This document shows, one piece after another, positions 33,673 through 41,648 of a stretch of 55,641 bases of DNA. Each line of letters begins with the position of its first letter. The first letter of the stretch is position 1. A model generated the notes under the pieces. The model made no database searches. It was given only the letters and a program-made list of their open reading frames with translations, and was not told the origin of the DNA. The position numbers were made by a program, and so were the translations under genes. This stretch comes from Verrucomicrobia bacterium UBA7008 (GTDB taxonomy: Bacteria; Verrucomicrobiota; Kiritimatiellia; RFP12; UBA1067), in assembly GCA_002449695.1 (NCBI GenBank), contig DJXI01000082.1, forward strand, positions 1-55,641, read 5' to 3'.

Positions 33673-36600
33673 CTAGCGGACGACGATCACCAGGCCGGGA
33701 CGCGGACCGCGCCACGTCAGAAGGATCGTCTTGCCCCAGTCGGGAGAATTCGCGTCATAGGTGTAAGCCGTGCCGTCATGCCAGGTCTTGTTCTTTCTCA
33801 CGCCGTCCACCAGTTCCTCGGTCGTGTAGCAGACAACCTTCTTTGTCTCGCCCTTCTCAACGACGGTCGCGGGGGCCGTGAAAGTATAGCCGCCTTCCAC
33901 CTTGTAAGCAGTCTCTTCGCCGCCGATGGACACAACGACATTCGTCACCGCCAGCCGTCCGAAGTAGCGCGCCTCGTCGACTTCGCGGTTGTGCGCGAGC
34001 TCGTCATCGGACAGCACACGGTCGTAGTAGCGGAAGTAGTTGATCGTGCCCTTCATGTAGCGGTTCGCAGTACCGCCCCAGCCGCCGATGGCGAGCTCGT
34101 TGAAGGAAGGTGCGGATATACTATCGTATGATTTGACGTTGGGAGCCGTTGTCGGCTTTTCATCGCCCTGGAATACATACGCCTTCTTCTCTACCGCATC
34201 TGTAATAGCATTCACATAGCCTAAGGGGTTCGCTTTGTCGAACGTAAACCGCAGTTCTGGATCTGCCTCTTTACCCTGAATACGGTAATAGAAACTGCCG
34301 CCGTAGGTGGACGATGCGAAGGATGCCTGCGCACCGGAGAAGAAAAAGATATGCGCACTGGAAGGCTCCTGCTGGTCGTTCTGTATTGCGTCTGTCAGGA
34401 ACTGTACCGTATGCGACACCGTTCCAAGTCCTGTGGCAGACTTCACCACAAACTTGCGCGTGCCGTCGAATGTATAGCCGTTTTCACCCCACGCAAGACC
34501 CGTCGTCTTGGAAACCGTCGCGTTGCGCGCTTCACCGTCGGTGCCAAGATTCACCCACGTTGTCGCATCGGACTTATGCTCTTCCGTCGCACCGACATTG
34601 CGTATGCCGTCAAGGTTAAGCGTGAGTCCCGCCGTCACATAATCGGAAACATCGTAGTCTGCGGCGGTGCGAACACCGTGGACGGCCTTCCAACGCCAGA
34701 TCAGGCGCACCTTGCCTGTCTCTGTCGTGTAGGCGTAGGAAGAGCCTGTGTATTCAGTTGCCGCGCCCCAGCAATTGTTTGCATCATCCCAAATCTGGAT
34801 CGCGTAACCCGTCGGCGCGTAGGTAATGTCGTTTAGGGCGGTCACGCTCTCTGGTGCAGTGAAAGTGTAAGAACCCTCAACCTCGTAGGCTCCAGCCTTC
34901 TCGTTGCCATCAAGGAAAGAGTAAGTCGACTGCACGAGGACATTCGTGACAATGTAGCGCCCGAAGTAGCGGTATTCATCGACCTTGCGGTTCTGCAAGA
35001 CCTCGGCAGGCGTCAGCACCTTGTTCGGATAGTAACGGAAACACTTGATCTTGCCGACGAGCAAAGAATCTTTGCTGCTATTATAGCCGCCGAGGAAGAT
35101 GTTTTGCGCCGTATAGTCCTTAAGATCAGCATCGGACTTGTAGAAACCGTCGGCAAGTTCTCCAGACGACGGAATCTGCACTCCCGACGTAAGTGCGAGT
35201 GTTCGCGCGCTCCCGTCCATGATGGCCGTCACGTAGTCATAGTGTTTGTTGGCGTTGAGGGTATAGGGGCGATTCGGTGCCCCGCTCCCGCCTGTACACC
35301 AATAGAGCGAATTTACTTTTGGTGTATCTCCTGCCTTTCGAAGGGCAATCGACGAATAATCCCACGCAGTCGCATAAATGTATGCGCACGTTCCATAGAT
35401 CTGATCATCGACATTGGCGTCGACCAAAGCCTGAATAGAATGGGTAGATGGATTCGCAAGACTGGTGCCTTTCTTGTTGAAGTCACTGTATCCCCTGAAA
35501 ACGAATCCGTCGGAATCCCATGAGCCTGGATCGCCTGTTGGAATTTTATGCTGGAGCGTGAGCGTCCGGTCCACGCCGTCAGGATCGGTGCCGAGGTTGA
35601 CCCATGTATTGGCAACGTAGGAGTGAGGCTTGTCGATGCCTTGATTGAGGATGCCGTCGTAAAAGAGCTGCAATCCGTCAGTCACATAGTCTGAAACATC
35701 ATAATGCTTAAGCTGCCCTTCTCCTACAGGCCGAGAATACTGCCAAGTCAGGCGAACCTTTTCAGATGGCGTAGCAGCATAAGAGGAGCCTTCATGTGGA
35801 ACGGGCGCATCCCAACCGGTTCCATTCCACGCCTCGAGCGTATACCCGCCGAGAGCATATCGCTTGCCTTTGACCGTACGTGATGTCGGTGCGGTGAACG
35901 TGTAGCCATCCTCATCAAGCGCATAGCAGCCGGATGGCTGGTCGCCATCAACGCCTGACAACGTAGTTGCAACAACCACATTCGTAACAGGGAGCGGCGC
36001 AGCGCGCCCAAAGAAACGATATTCATCCACGACGCGGTTCCAGGCGACTTCATCATCAGAAAGAGCCTTGCGGTAGAAACGATACGATTTGATCGTTCCC
36101 TTAAAGGCCTCGTCTGTACGTTTGTAATGTCCACCAAGGCAAATACCTATTGAGCACGTTCTTTCCTCTGGAGAATATGAAGTGTTCTTGTAATGACCAG
36201 TCGTCCCGCCAGTAGACGCGGCTGACCAAGGCGCTTTTATTCCGTCGAACATCACGGCATCATTGCCGTTCAGAATTGCCGTGCCATAGATATAGGCACC
36301 ACCGGATATTGCGGGACGTGAAGCTGCACCAGCATTCATCGGCGTAAAATACATCGTATTTTGGATGCCGCCAGTGCTTCTCAATCCGATAGATGCGCCG
36401 TAGTTCCAGTTTTGAGGGGAGACGGTTGAAGCCGTTCCATCGGCAGCACCGCACACGGGGTAGCCGATGCCGTTTTGATCGGATGCCTTTGCGTCAAGCA
36501 GAATCTGGTGAGAGAGAACAGTGGGGATGGTGAAAGCGGCCGATTCATTGAATACGGCGTCCTTTGAGAACACAAAGCCGCAGTCCGTCCAAGCCCCCTT

Positions 36601-36891
36601 CGATGCCTCAGACTTCCATGCGCCATCAACAAGCGAGTACCGCGTCATGTCATAAGTTCCGGGATTTGCGCAGTTCACCCATTTTGTTGCGGATGGGTTG
36701 TGCGGAGCGTTCGGGCCTTGGTTGCGGATGCCGTCGTAGTTGACGACGAGACCGTCCTGGACGTAGTCGCCCACGTCGAATGCCTTGTACGCCGGGTTGT
36801 CCCAGTACTTGATGCCGGCGGATGCGGAGATCGCGGCGAATGCGGTTGCGGAAACCGCAACGCTCCTGACAATTATTTTTATAGTTCGCAT
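33673..36891 (-). CDS. Secreted triple LamG-like repeat protein
   Basis: The 1072-aa protein has a signal peptide (about 1-27) and then three units of roughly 340 residues. Each unit opens with a YDVSDYV-type line followed by a TWVNLG-type line, contains a LamG-like beta-sandwich (FKGTIKSYRFYRKALSDDE and similar), and ends with a YTFTAP strand. The last residues are RPGLVIVVR. No enzyme motif is visible; carbohydrate or surface binding is likely. It starts 17 nt after the WbsX-like gene with AAGGAAAGG upstream. The middle (about 34.1-36.5 kb) is clearly more AT-rich than its flanks. Confidence 0.8.
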   Translation of the reverse strand: MRTIKIIVRSVAVSATAFAAISASAGIKYWDNPAYKAFDVGDYVQDGLVVNYDGIRNQGPNAPHNPSATKWVNCANPGTYDMTRYSLVDGAWKSEASKGAWTDCGFVFSKDAVFNESAAFTIPTVLSHQILLDAKASDQNGIGYPVCGAADGTASTVSPQNWNYGASIGLRSTGGIQNTMYFTPMNAGAASRPAISGGAYIYGTAILNGNDAVMFDGIKAPWSAASTGGTTGHYKNTSYSPEERTCSIGICLGGHYKRTDEAFKGTIKSYRFYRKALSDDEVAWNRVVDEYRFFGRAAPLPVTNVVVATTLSGVDGDQPSGCYALDEDGYTFTAPTSRTVKGKRYALGGYTLEAWNGTGWDAPVPHEGSSYAATPSEKVRLTWQYSRPVGEGQLKHYDVSDYVTDGLQLFYDGILNQGIDKPHSYVANTWVNLGTDPDGVDRTLTLQHKIPTGDPGSWDSDGFVFRGYSDFNKKGTSLANPSTHSIQALVDANVDDQIYGTCAYIYATAWDYSSIALRKAGDTPKVNSLYWCTGGSGAPNRPYTLNANKHYDYVTAIMDGSARTLALTSGVQIPSSGELADGFYKSDADLKDYTAQNIFLGGYNSSKDSLLVGKIKCFRYYPNKVLTPAEVLQNRKVDEYRYFGRYIVTNVLVQSTYSFLDGNEKAGAYEVEGSYTFTAPESVTALNDITYAPTGYAIQIWDDANNCWGAATEYTGSSYAYTTETGKVRLIWRWKAVHGVRTAADYDVSDYVTAGLTLNLDGIRNVGATEEHKSDATTWVNLGTDGEARNATVSKTTGLAWGENGYTFDGTRKFVVKSATGLGTVSHTVQFLTDAIQNDQQEPSSAHIFFFSGAQASFASSTYGGSFYYRIQGKEADPELRFTFDKANPLGYVNAITDAVEKKAYVFQGDEKPTTAPNVKSYDSISAPSFNELAIGGWGGTANRYMKGTINYFRYYDRVLSDDELAHNREVDEARYFGRLAVTNVVVSIGGEETAYKVEGGYTFTAPATVVEKGETKKVVCYTTEELVDGVRKNKTWHDGTAYTYDANSPDWGKTILLTWRGPRPGLVIVVR

Positions 36892-36908
36892 GGGACTTCC
36901 TTTCCTTG

Positions 36909-38204
36909 TTAGTTTTTAAGCTGTGCGTCCTGTACGTCCTTCGCGGCCGAGACATCTTGCGTCGCATCCGCCCGGACGAACACCCTTCTGAGCGCATCGA
37001 GGTAGCCGTAGCCGAAGCGGTCGTCCGGCTCCAGATACGCGCCCTCCGTCCATTCGTTCCACGAATTGACGGTGATCAACTTCGGCAGCGGCGCATCCAG
37101 ATTCTGCTCCGCCCACGCCTTGACGCGGCGGGCGAAGCGCTCGAACTTCTCCGGCGTGGAGTTGCGCACGATCCGCCGCGTCTCGCTTTTCGGGTAGCGC
37201 GCGTTCGTGTCCCAGCCGACGGAAAGATTGGGGAAGTACGTCATGCCGATCTCCTTGAGCGCCTTCTGCCACCGGTCGTGCATCCCGAGCGACAGCTCGC
37301 CCCATTCGTCGTAGTCGAGTTCCGGCTGCGTCTCGTCATTCATGCGGTCCCACGTGTTGTCCGTCCAGTTGTAGCTCGTCGCGGAATCGACCCCGAGCGC
37401 GACAAGCGCCTCCCGCATGCTTGTCCCCTTGTTGCCGCCGATCACCTGAAGGTGCAGCCCTGGGAAGCCCGCGGCTCTGACGCGCGCGCGCAGGTAGTCA
37501 AGCCGCTCCTTCGCCTTTTCGAGTCCGTCCCAAGCGACGAAGCCGCGCAGCGAATAGATCGAGAGGACCGGCTTGCTTTCGATCTTGTAGTAGTTCGGAC
37601 GCATGAAGTATTTTTCGATCCACCTGTCGACGATCAACCGCCAGTCTGCGTCCGAAATCTTCGCGGGCCACACGACTTTGTCTTTGCCGTCCGCCGTCCC
37701 GACATGGTTGTCCCAGAGTCTATCGACATCGTGGTTGGCGTACATGATGTAGAACTTCATGCGTCCCGAATTCTTCGCGCCGAGAAACCCCTTGTCGAGC
37801 GCGCCTTCGAGGAACGGCCGCCCGCCGTACCAGTACCAGTCGTAGATGAAGACGTTCACGCCGGCCGCCGTCGCCGCGTCGATCTTGTGCGCGACCGCGA
37901 CGGGATCCGACTCGTCCGCGTATCCCCAAAGCGGCTTGACCTCTTGACGATCGCCCGGCGTGCGCGTCACGGATTCGTACAGGTTCTGCCACTCGCCCTT
38001 GCCGTCGCCGAAGATGCCGAGCTCCGCCCAGCGCGGCTCGTCGTGGTACGCCGGCCAGACGTAGGCGGCCACGTCGCAGCGCGCGGCCGACGCGGCCGCG
38101 GCCAGGCCGACGACGGCCGCACAGACGACGCCGACGGTCCGCTGCGTGAGGCGCGGGGCGACCGTCCGGACGTTTTTGACTTTATGATAGAACCGTGATT
38201 TCAC
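36909..38204 (-). CDS. WbsX/GH99-like secreted glycan enzyme
   Basis: The 431-aa protein carries a basic N-terminus and hydrophobic segment (about 20-42, signal or anchor), then the WbsX pattern: VAAYVWPAYHDEPRW, IYDWYWYGGRPFLE, RPNYYKIESKPVLSIYS and NSWNEWTEGAYLEPD near residue 376 followed by GYGYLDAL. WbsX domains are related to GH99 endo-mannanases; the substrate is unknown. The start is GTG with a weak GAGAG site. It is divergent from the AraC-type gene, with about 120 bp between them, so that regulator may control it together with the LamG gene. Confidence 0.85.
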   Translation of the reverse strand: MKSRFYHKVKNVRTVAPRLTQRTVGVVCAAVVGLAAAASAARCDVAAYVWPAYHDEPRWAELGIFGDGKGEWQNLYESVTRTPGDRQEVKPLWGYADESDPVAVAHKIDAATAAGVNVFIYDWYWYGGRPFLEGALDKGFLGAKNSGRMKFYIMYANHDVDRLWDNHVGTADGKDKVVWPAKISDADWRLIVDRWIEKYFMRPNYYKIESKPVLSIYSLRGFVAWDGLEKAKERLDYLRARVRAAGFPGLHLQVIGGNKGTSMREALVALGVDSATSYNWTDNTWDRMNDETQPELDYDEWGELSLGMHDRWQKALKEIGMTYFPNLSVGWDTNARYPKSETRRIVRNSTPEKFERFARRVKAWAEQNLDAPLPKLITVNSWNEWTEGAYLEPDDRFGYGYLDALRRVFVRADATQDVSAAKDVQDAQLKN

Positions 38205-38264
38205 GCGACAACTCTCTTTGCACCGTGTAATGTATCATAAAAATGGACAACATTCAATATGAAG

Positions 38265-38292
38265 TTTTGACACGACTTTAGCTTTTTGACAC
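38265..38292. promoter_or_regulatory. Direct repeat TTTTGACAC, candidate AraC-type operator
   Basis: TTTTGACAC occurs at 38265-38273 and 38284-38292, about two helical turns apart, in the spacer between the divergent WbsX-like and AraC-type genes. AraC-family proteins commonly bind such direct repeats. Confidence 0.4.
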
Positions 38293-38312
38293 ACACCGGA
38301 GCGTAATTATGC

Positions 38313-38318
38313 TATACT
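38313..38318 (+). promoter_or_regulatory. Extended -10 box TGCTATACT, 7 nt before the AraC-type ATG
   Basis: TATACT with an upstream TGC ends 7 nt before the ATG and no ribosome binding site is present. The nearest TTGACA is 21 bp upstream, too far for a normal -35. Confidence 0.55.
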
Positions 38319-38325
38319 TCGCGCC

Positions 38326-39201
38326 ATGAACAAGTTCCTCTACTGCCCCATCAGCCCCATCCAGCGCCAGTTCGGGCTTTATGTGACCGGCGCGGGACAT
38401 GAGCTGACCAAGCCCGGCGAGCCGTACCCGCACGAATACCACTCGTCCGACTACCATTTCACCTGGCGCAACGGACGGGCGCTCGCCGAATGGGAATACC
38501 AGCTTCTCTACATACGCGAGGGCAAGGGAACGATCCAGTTCACGCGCGGCAAAAGCATCGCCCTCGGCGGCGGCTCCGTCATCATCCTCCATCCCGGCGA
38601 ATGGCACCGCTACCGCCCCGATCCCCGGACCGGCTGGAGCGAAGCCTACATCGGCATCGGCGGCGAATACCTCCGGCACATCGTTTCGAAACCGTTCTTC
38701 CCGCAGTCGCCCACCATCATCCGCATCGCGCCGAACGGACGCTTCGACCACGACCTGCTCGCCCTTGTCAACGAGATCCAGACCTCCGGCGCGGAGCACC
38801 CCTACACCCTCGCGCTCAAGACCGCCACGCTCATGGCGTCGCTCTGCGAGAACCCGACCGCGCATCACGGGAAGGCCAGCCACCACGTGGCGATCCGCAA
38901 GGCCAACCTCTGCATTGCGCACGATCTCGGCAAGACGATCGACTTCCCGGCCCTGGCGGCGCAGCTCGGCATGGGCTACACGCTGTTCCGGCGCTGCTTC
39001 CGCGCCTACAACGGCATGGCGCCGCTGGAGTACCAGATCGCGCTGCGCCTCAGACGCGCGATGCACCTGCTGGAAAGCTCCAGCGTCCCCATCGCCCAGA
39101 TCGCCGAAGAGACGGGTTTCAAGTCGCCCGCCTACTTCTCCAAATTCTTCCACGACCGAACCGGCCTCTCGCCCCTGCGCTACCGACTTTCGCGGAAATA
39201 G
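38326..39201 (+). CDS. AraC-family transcription regulator
   Basis: The 291-aa protein has an N-terminal cupin-like ligand domain (WEYQLLYIREGKGTIQF, then GSVIILHPGEWHRY, about 55-95) and a C-terminal pair of helix-turn-helix motifs (about 185-290): DFPALAAQLGMGYTLFRRCF, then PIAQIAEETGFKSPAYFSKF with RTGLSPLRYR, the AraC signature. It probably senses a sugar. It is divergent from the WbsX-like and LamG genes and 71 nt before the anSME gene. Confidence 0.93.
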   Translation: MNKFLYCPISPIQRQFGLYVTGAGHELTKPGEPYPHEYHSSDYHFTWRNGRALAEWEYQLLYIREGKGTIQFTRGKSIALGGGSVIILHPGEWHRYRPDPRTGWSEAYIGIGGEYLRHIVSKPFFPQSPTIIRIAPNGRFDHDLLALVNEIQTSGAEHPYTLALKTATLMASLCENPTAHHGKASHHVAIRKANLCIAHDLGKTIDFPALAAQLGMGYTLFRRCFRAYNGMAPLEYQIALRLRRAMHLLESSSVPIAQIAEETGFKSPAYFSKFFHDRTGLSPLRYRLSRK

Positions 39202-39256
39202 CCGCTCCGTCCAGCGCGGCCGCCGACTTCGCGCGCGCCGCGTGCGAAAATTTTGC

Positions 39257-39262
39257 TATACT
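39257..39262 (+). promoter_or_regulatory. Extended -10 box TGCTATACT, 10 nt before the radical SAM ATG
   Basis: Same element as before the AraC-type gene, again without a ribosome binding site. Confidence 0.5.
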
Positions 39263-39272
39263 ATCCGCCGGA

Positions 39273-40265
39273 ATGAAACCGTTTTCGCTTCTCGTCAAGC
39301 CCGTCGGCGCGGCGTGCAACCTGCACTGCCGCTACTGCTTCTATGCCGATCACGCCGCCGGCGCGATGACGCCCGCGCTCTTCCGGCAGATGCTGGACAG
39401 CTACCTCGCGCTCCCCTTCGCGGCCAAGTCGATCGCGCTTCAGGGCGGCGAACCGCTCCTCGCCGCGCCCGAAATCCTCGCCGCGCTCGGCGCCGCGCCG
39501 CTCGACAAGTCGATCCAGACGAACGGCACGCTGCTGACCGACGCGCACGCGCGCCGCTTCGCCGCCGAACGCTGGCTCGTCGGCGTCTCGCTCGACGGCC
39601 CGCGCGAGCTGAACCGTCTGCGCGGCGACAGCTTCGACGCGGTCGTGCGCGGCATCCGCGCGCTGGAGGCGGCCGACGTCGACTACAACCTGCTGACCGT
39701 CGTCTCGCAGGCGAACGTCCGCCACGCCGCCCGGGTCTACCGCTACCTGCGCGACACCTTCCGCACGCGCTTCCACCAGTACATTGAATGCACCGCGCCG
39801 TGCGAGACGATCGACGGCGACGAATGGGGCGCGTTTCTCGTCGATCTCTTCGACGAATGGATCAAGGCCGACGCGCACACCGTCTCGATCCGCCTCTTCG
39901 ATTCGATCGTCTCGCAGATCGTGCGCGGCTACCCGACGCAGTGCAGCGCGGCGGACTCGTGCCGCCAGTATCTCGTCGTCGAGCACGACGGCTCGGTCTA
40001 TCCGTGCGACTTCCACGTGCGCGCCGACCTGAAGCTCGGCAACATCCAGACGCACACGTGGGAGGAGCTGCTCGCCTCGCCCGTCTACCGCGACTTCGCG
40101 GCCGCCAAGACCGCCGCGCTGCCGGACGCGTGCCGCACGTGCGAATTCCGCCGCTTCTGCCAGGGCGACTGCCCGCGCAACCGCCGCGCCGGCCGGCCGA
40201 TCCTCTGCGCGGGCTGGAAGCGCTTCTTCGCCCACGCGCTCGACCGCCTCGCCGCGCTCGTCTGA
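39273..40265 (+). CDS. anSME-like radical SAM/SPASM protein
   Basis: The 330-aa protein resembles anaerobic sulfatase-maturating enzymes, which turn a Ser or Cys of sulfatases into formylglycine. The radical SAM cluster is C15, C19, C22 (CNLHCRYCFYAD), followed by LQGGEPLL and QTNGTLL. The SPASM-type cysteines are in the last third (CSAADSC, YPCDF, CRTCEFRRFCQGDC). It is shorter than typical anSMEs of about 370-400 aa. No sulfatase lies in this window, so its client must be elsewhere or it modifies another protein. The stop is base-adjacent to the opposing phosphohexomutase stop, forming TGATCA. Confidence 0.85.
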   Translation: MKPFSLLVKPVGAACNLHCRYCFYADHAAGAMTPALFRQMLDSYLALPFAAKSIALQGGEPLLAAPEILAALGAAPLDKSIQTNGTLLTDAHARRFAAERWLVGVSLDGPRELNRLRGDSFDAVVRGIRALEAADVDYNLLTVVSQANVRHAARVYRYLRDTFRTRFHQYIECTAPCETIDGDEWGAFLVDLFDEWIKADAHTVSIRLFDSIVSQIVRGYPTQCSAADSCRQYLVVEHDGSVYPCDFHVRADLKLGNIQTHTWEELLASPVYRDFAAAKTAALPDACRTCEFRRFCQGDCPRNRRAGRPILCAGWKRFFAHALDRLAALV

Positions 40266-41648
40266 TCAGCCGCCGGTGATGGCGTCGGTCAGGATCGCCC
40301 GCCATTCGGCGAGCCGCGCGGCGGTGTCGCACTCCGCGACGAGCCGCAGATAGGGCTCGGTATTCGATTCGCGGATGTTGATCCACCCTTCGGCGAATTC
40401 GAGGCGCAGGCCGTCCATCGTCGCGCGCCCCGTCTCCCGCGGCAGTTTTGCCGCGCTCGCCGCCAGGACGCGCGCGATCGCCGCCTTCTTGTCGGCGACC
40501 TTGAAATTGAGTTCGCCCGAATTCGCGTAGCGCGTCGCGATCGGCGCCATCATCTCGCTGAACGTCCGGCCCGCGGCCTTCGCCCGCGCGATCTCGCCGA
40601 GAATCCGCCGCGCCGCCAGCACGCCCGAATCGCAGTTGTAGAATTCGCTGAAATAGTAGTGGCCCGCGAGCTCGCCGCCGCACGCGGCCCCGCAGGCGCG
40701 CAGCGCCTTCTTGGCGAAGACGTGGCCGACCGGCACCATCACCGGCTCCAGACCGAGCGCGCGGATCGCCTCGATCGCGCCGCGCGACGTGCGCACGTCG
40801 TGCAGGATCTTCGCACGGCGGCCCGCCGGCACTGACGCGCGCGCGACGACCGGGATGAGATAGTCCGGCTGGACGAATGCGCCGAGCTCGTCGACGAACA
40901 TCGCGCGGTCGGCGTCGCCGTCGAAAATGACGCCGCAGTCGAGTCCTTCCGCGCGCACGACCGCCGCGAGCTGCGCGCGCGCCTCGGCCGTGAGCGGGTT
41001 CGGCGAATGGTTCGGGAAGCGGCCGTCCAGCGTCTCGTTGAGGATGCGCGCGCCGGGAAAGAGATCGCGCGCGAGAAGCGCCGCCATGCCGTTCGAGCAG
41101 TCGACGGCGTAGTTGAGCCCCCGCACCTCGGGCGTCGCCGCCCGCTGCCAGGCGATGTAGCGAGAGTTGAAAGTTGAAAGTTGAGAGTTGAGAGTTGCGG
41201 CGGCGGCTTCGCCGCGCTCCCTTCCGACTCTTCTCTCTTCCTTCTCCACTCTCAACTCTTCCTTCTCAACTCTCAACTTCACCTGATCGAGTCCATCCGC
41301 GAAGCCGACCGGCACCGCGCCCGCGCGCGAGACCTTCAGGCCGTTGTCGCCCGGCGGATTGTGCGAGGCCGTCACCATCACGCTGCCGTCGTAGCCGTCG
41401 GCGGCGGTGAAGAAGTAAACCATCGGCGTCGTGCAGAGCCCCAGCTCCGTCACGTCTGCGCCCGCGGCGGCGAGGCCGCGCACGAGCGCCGCTTCCACGT
41501 CCGCGCCCGTCGTGCGGCAGTCGCGCCCGACGAGCCAGCGCGTGCCGCCGATGACGCGCGGCAGCTCGCGGCCCACGCGTTCGACGAGCGCGAGGTCGAA
41601 ATCGACCCCGAACGTGCCGCGCATGTCGTATGCCTTGAAGAAGCTCAT
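40266..41648 (-). CDS. Phosphomannomutase/phosphoglucomutase family protein
   Basis: The 460-aa cytosolic enzyme moves phosphate between C1 and C6 of hexoses. It has YDMRGTFG at the start, the phosphoserine loop VTASHNPPGDNG (about 94-105), the metal loop DGDADRAMF (about 244), GELAGHYYFSEF for sugar binding and RESNTEPYLRL for phosphate binding. Residues about 122-163 are a foreign-looking stretch (EELRVEKEERRVGRER, NSQLSTFNSR) made by a palindromic minisatellite inserted in frame. The start overlaps the upstream GH28 stop as ATGA, so the two are coupled. Confidence 0.92.
   Translation of the reverse strand: MSFFKAYDMRGTFGVDFDLALVERVGRELPRVIGGTRWLVGRDCRTTGADVEAALVRGLAAAGADVTELGLCTTPMVYFFTAADGYDGSVMVTASHNPPGDNGLKVSRAGAVPVGFADGLDQVKLRVEKEELRVEKEERRVGRERGEAAAATLNSQLSTFNSRYIAWQRAATPEVRGLNYAVDCSNGMAALLARDLFPGARILNETLDGRFPNHSPNPLTAEARAQLAAVVRAEGLDCGVIFDGDADRAMFVDELGAFVQPDYLIPVVARASVPAGRRAKILHDVRTSRGAIEAIRALGLEPVMVPVGHVFAKKALRACGAACGGELAGHYYFSEFYNCDSGVLAARRILGEIARAKAAGRTFSEMMAPIATRYANSGELNFKVADKKAAIARVLAASAAKLPRETGRATMDGLRLEFAEGWINIRESNTEPYLRLVAECDTAARLAEWRAILTDAITGG
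41160..41283. repeat. In-frame palindromic minisatellite in the phosphohexomutase gene
   Basis: GAGAGTTGAAAGTTG-type units on the left and CTCTCAACTCTTCC-type units on the right form an inverted pair around a GC-rich centre. The whole element keeps the reading frame and has no stop codon on the coding strand. Confidence 0.7.
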
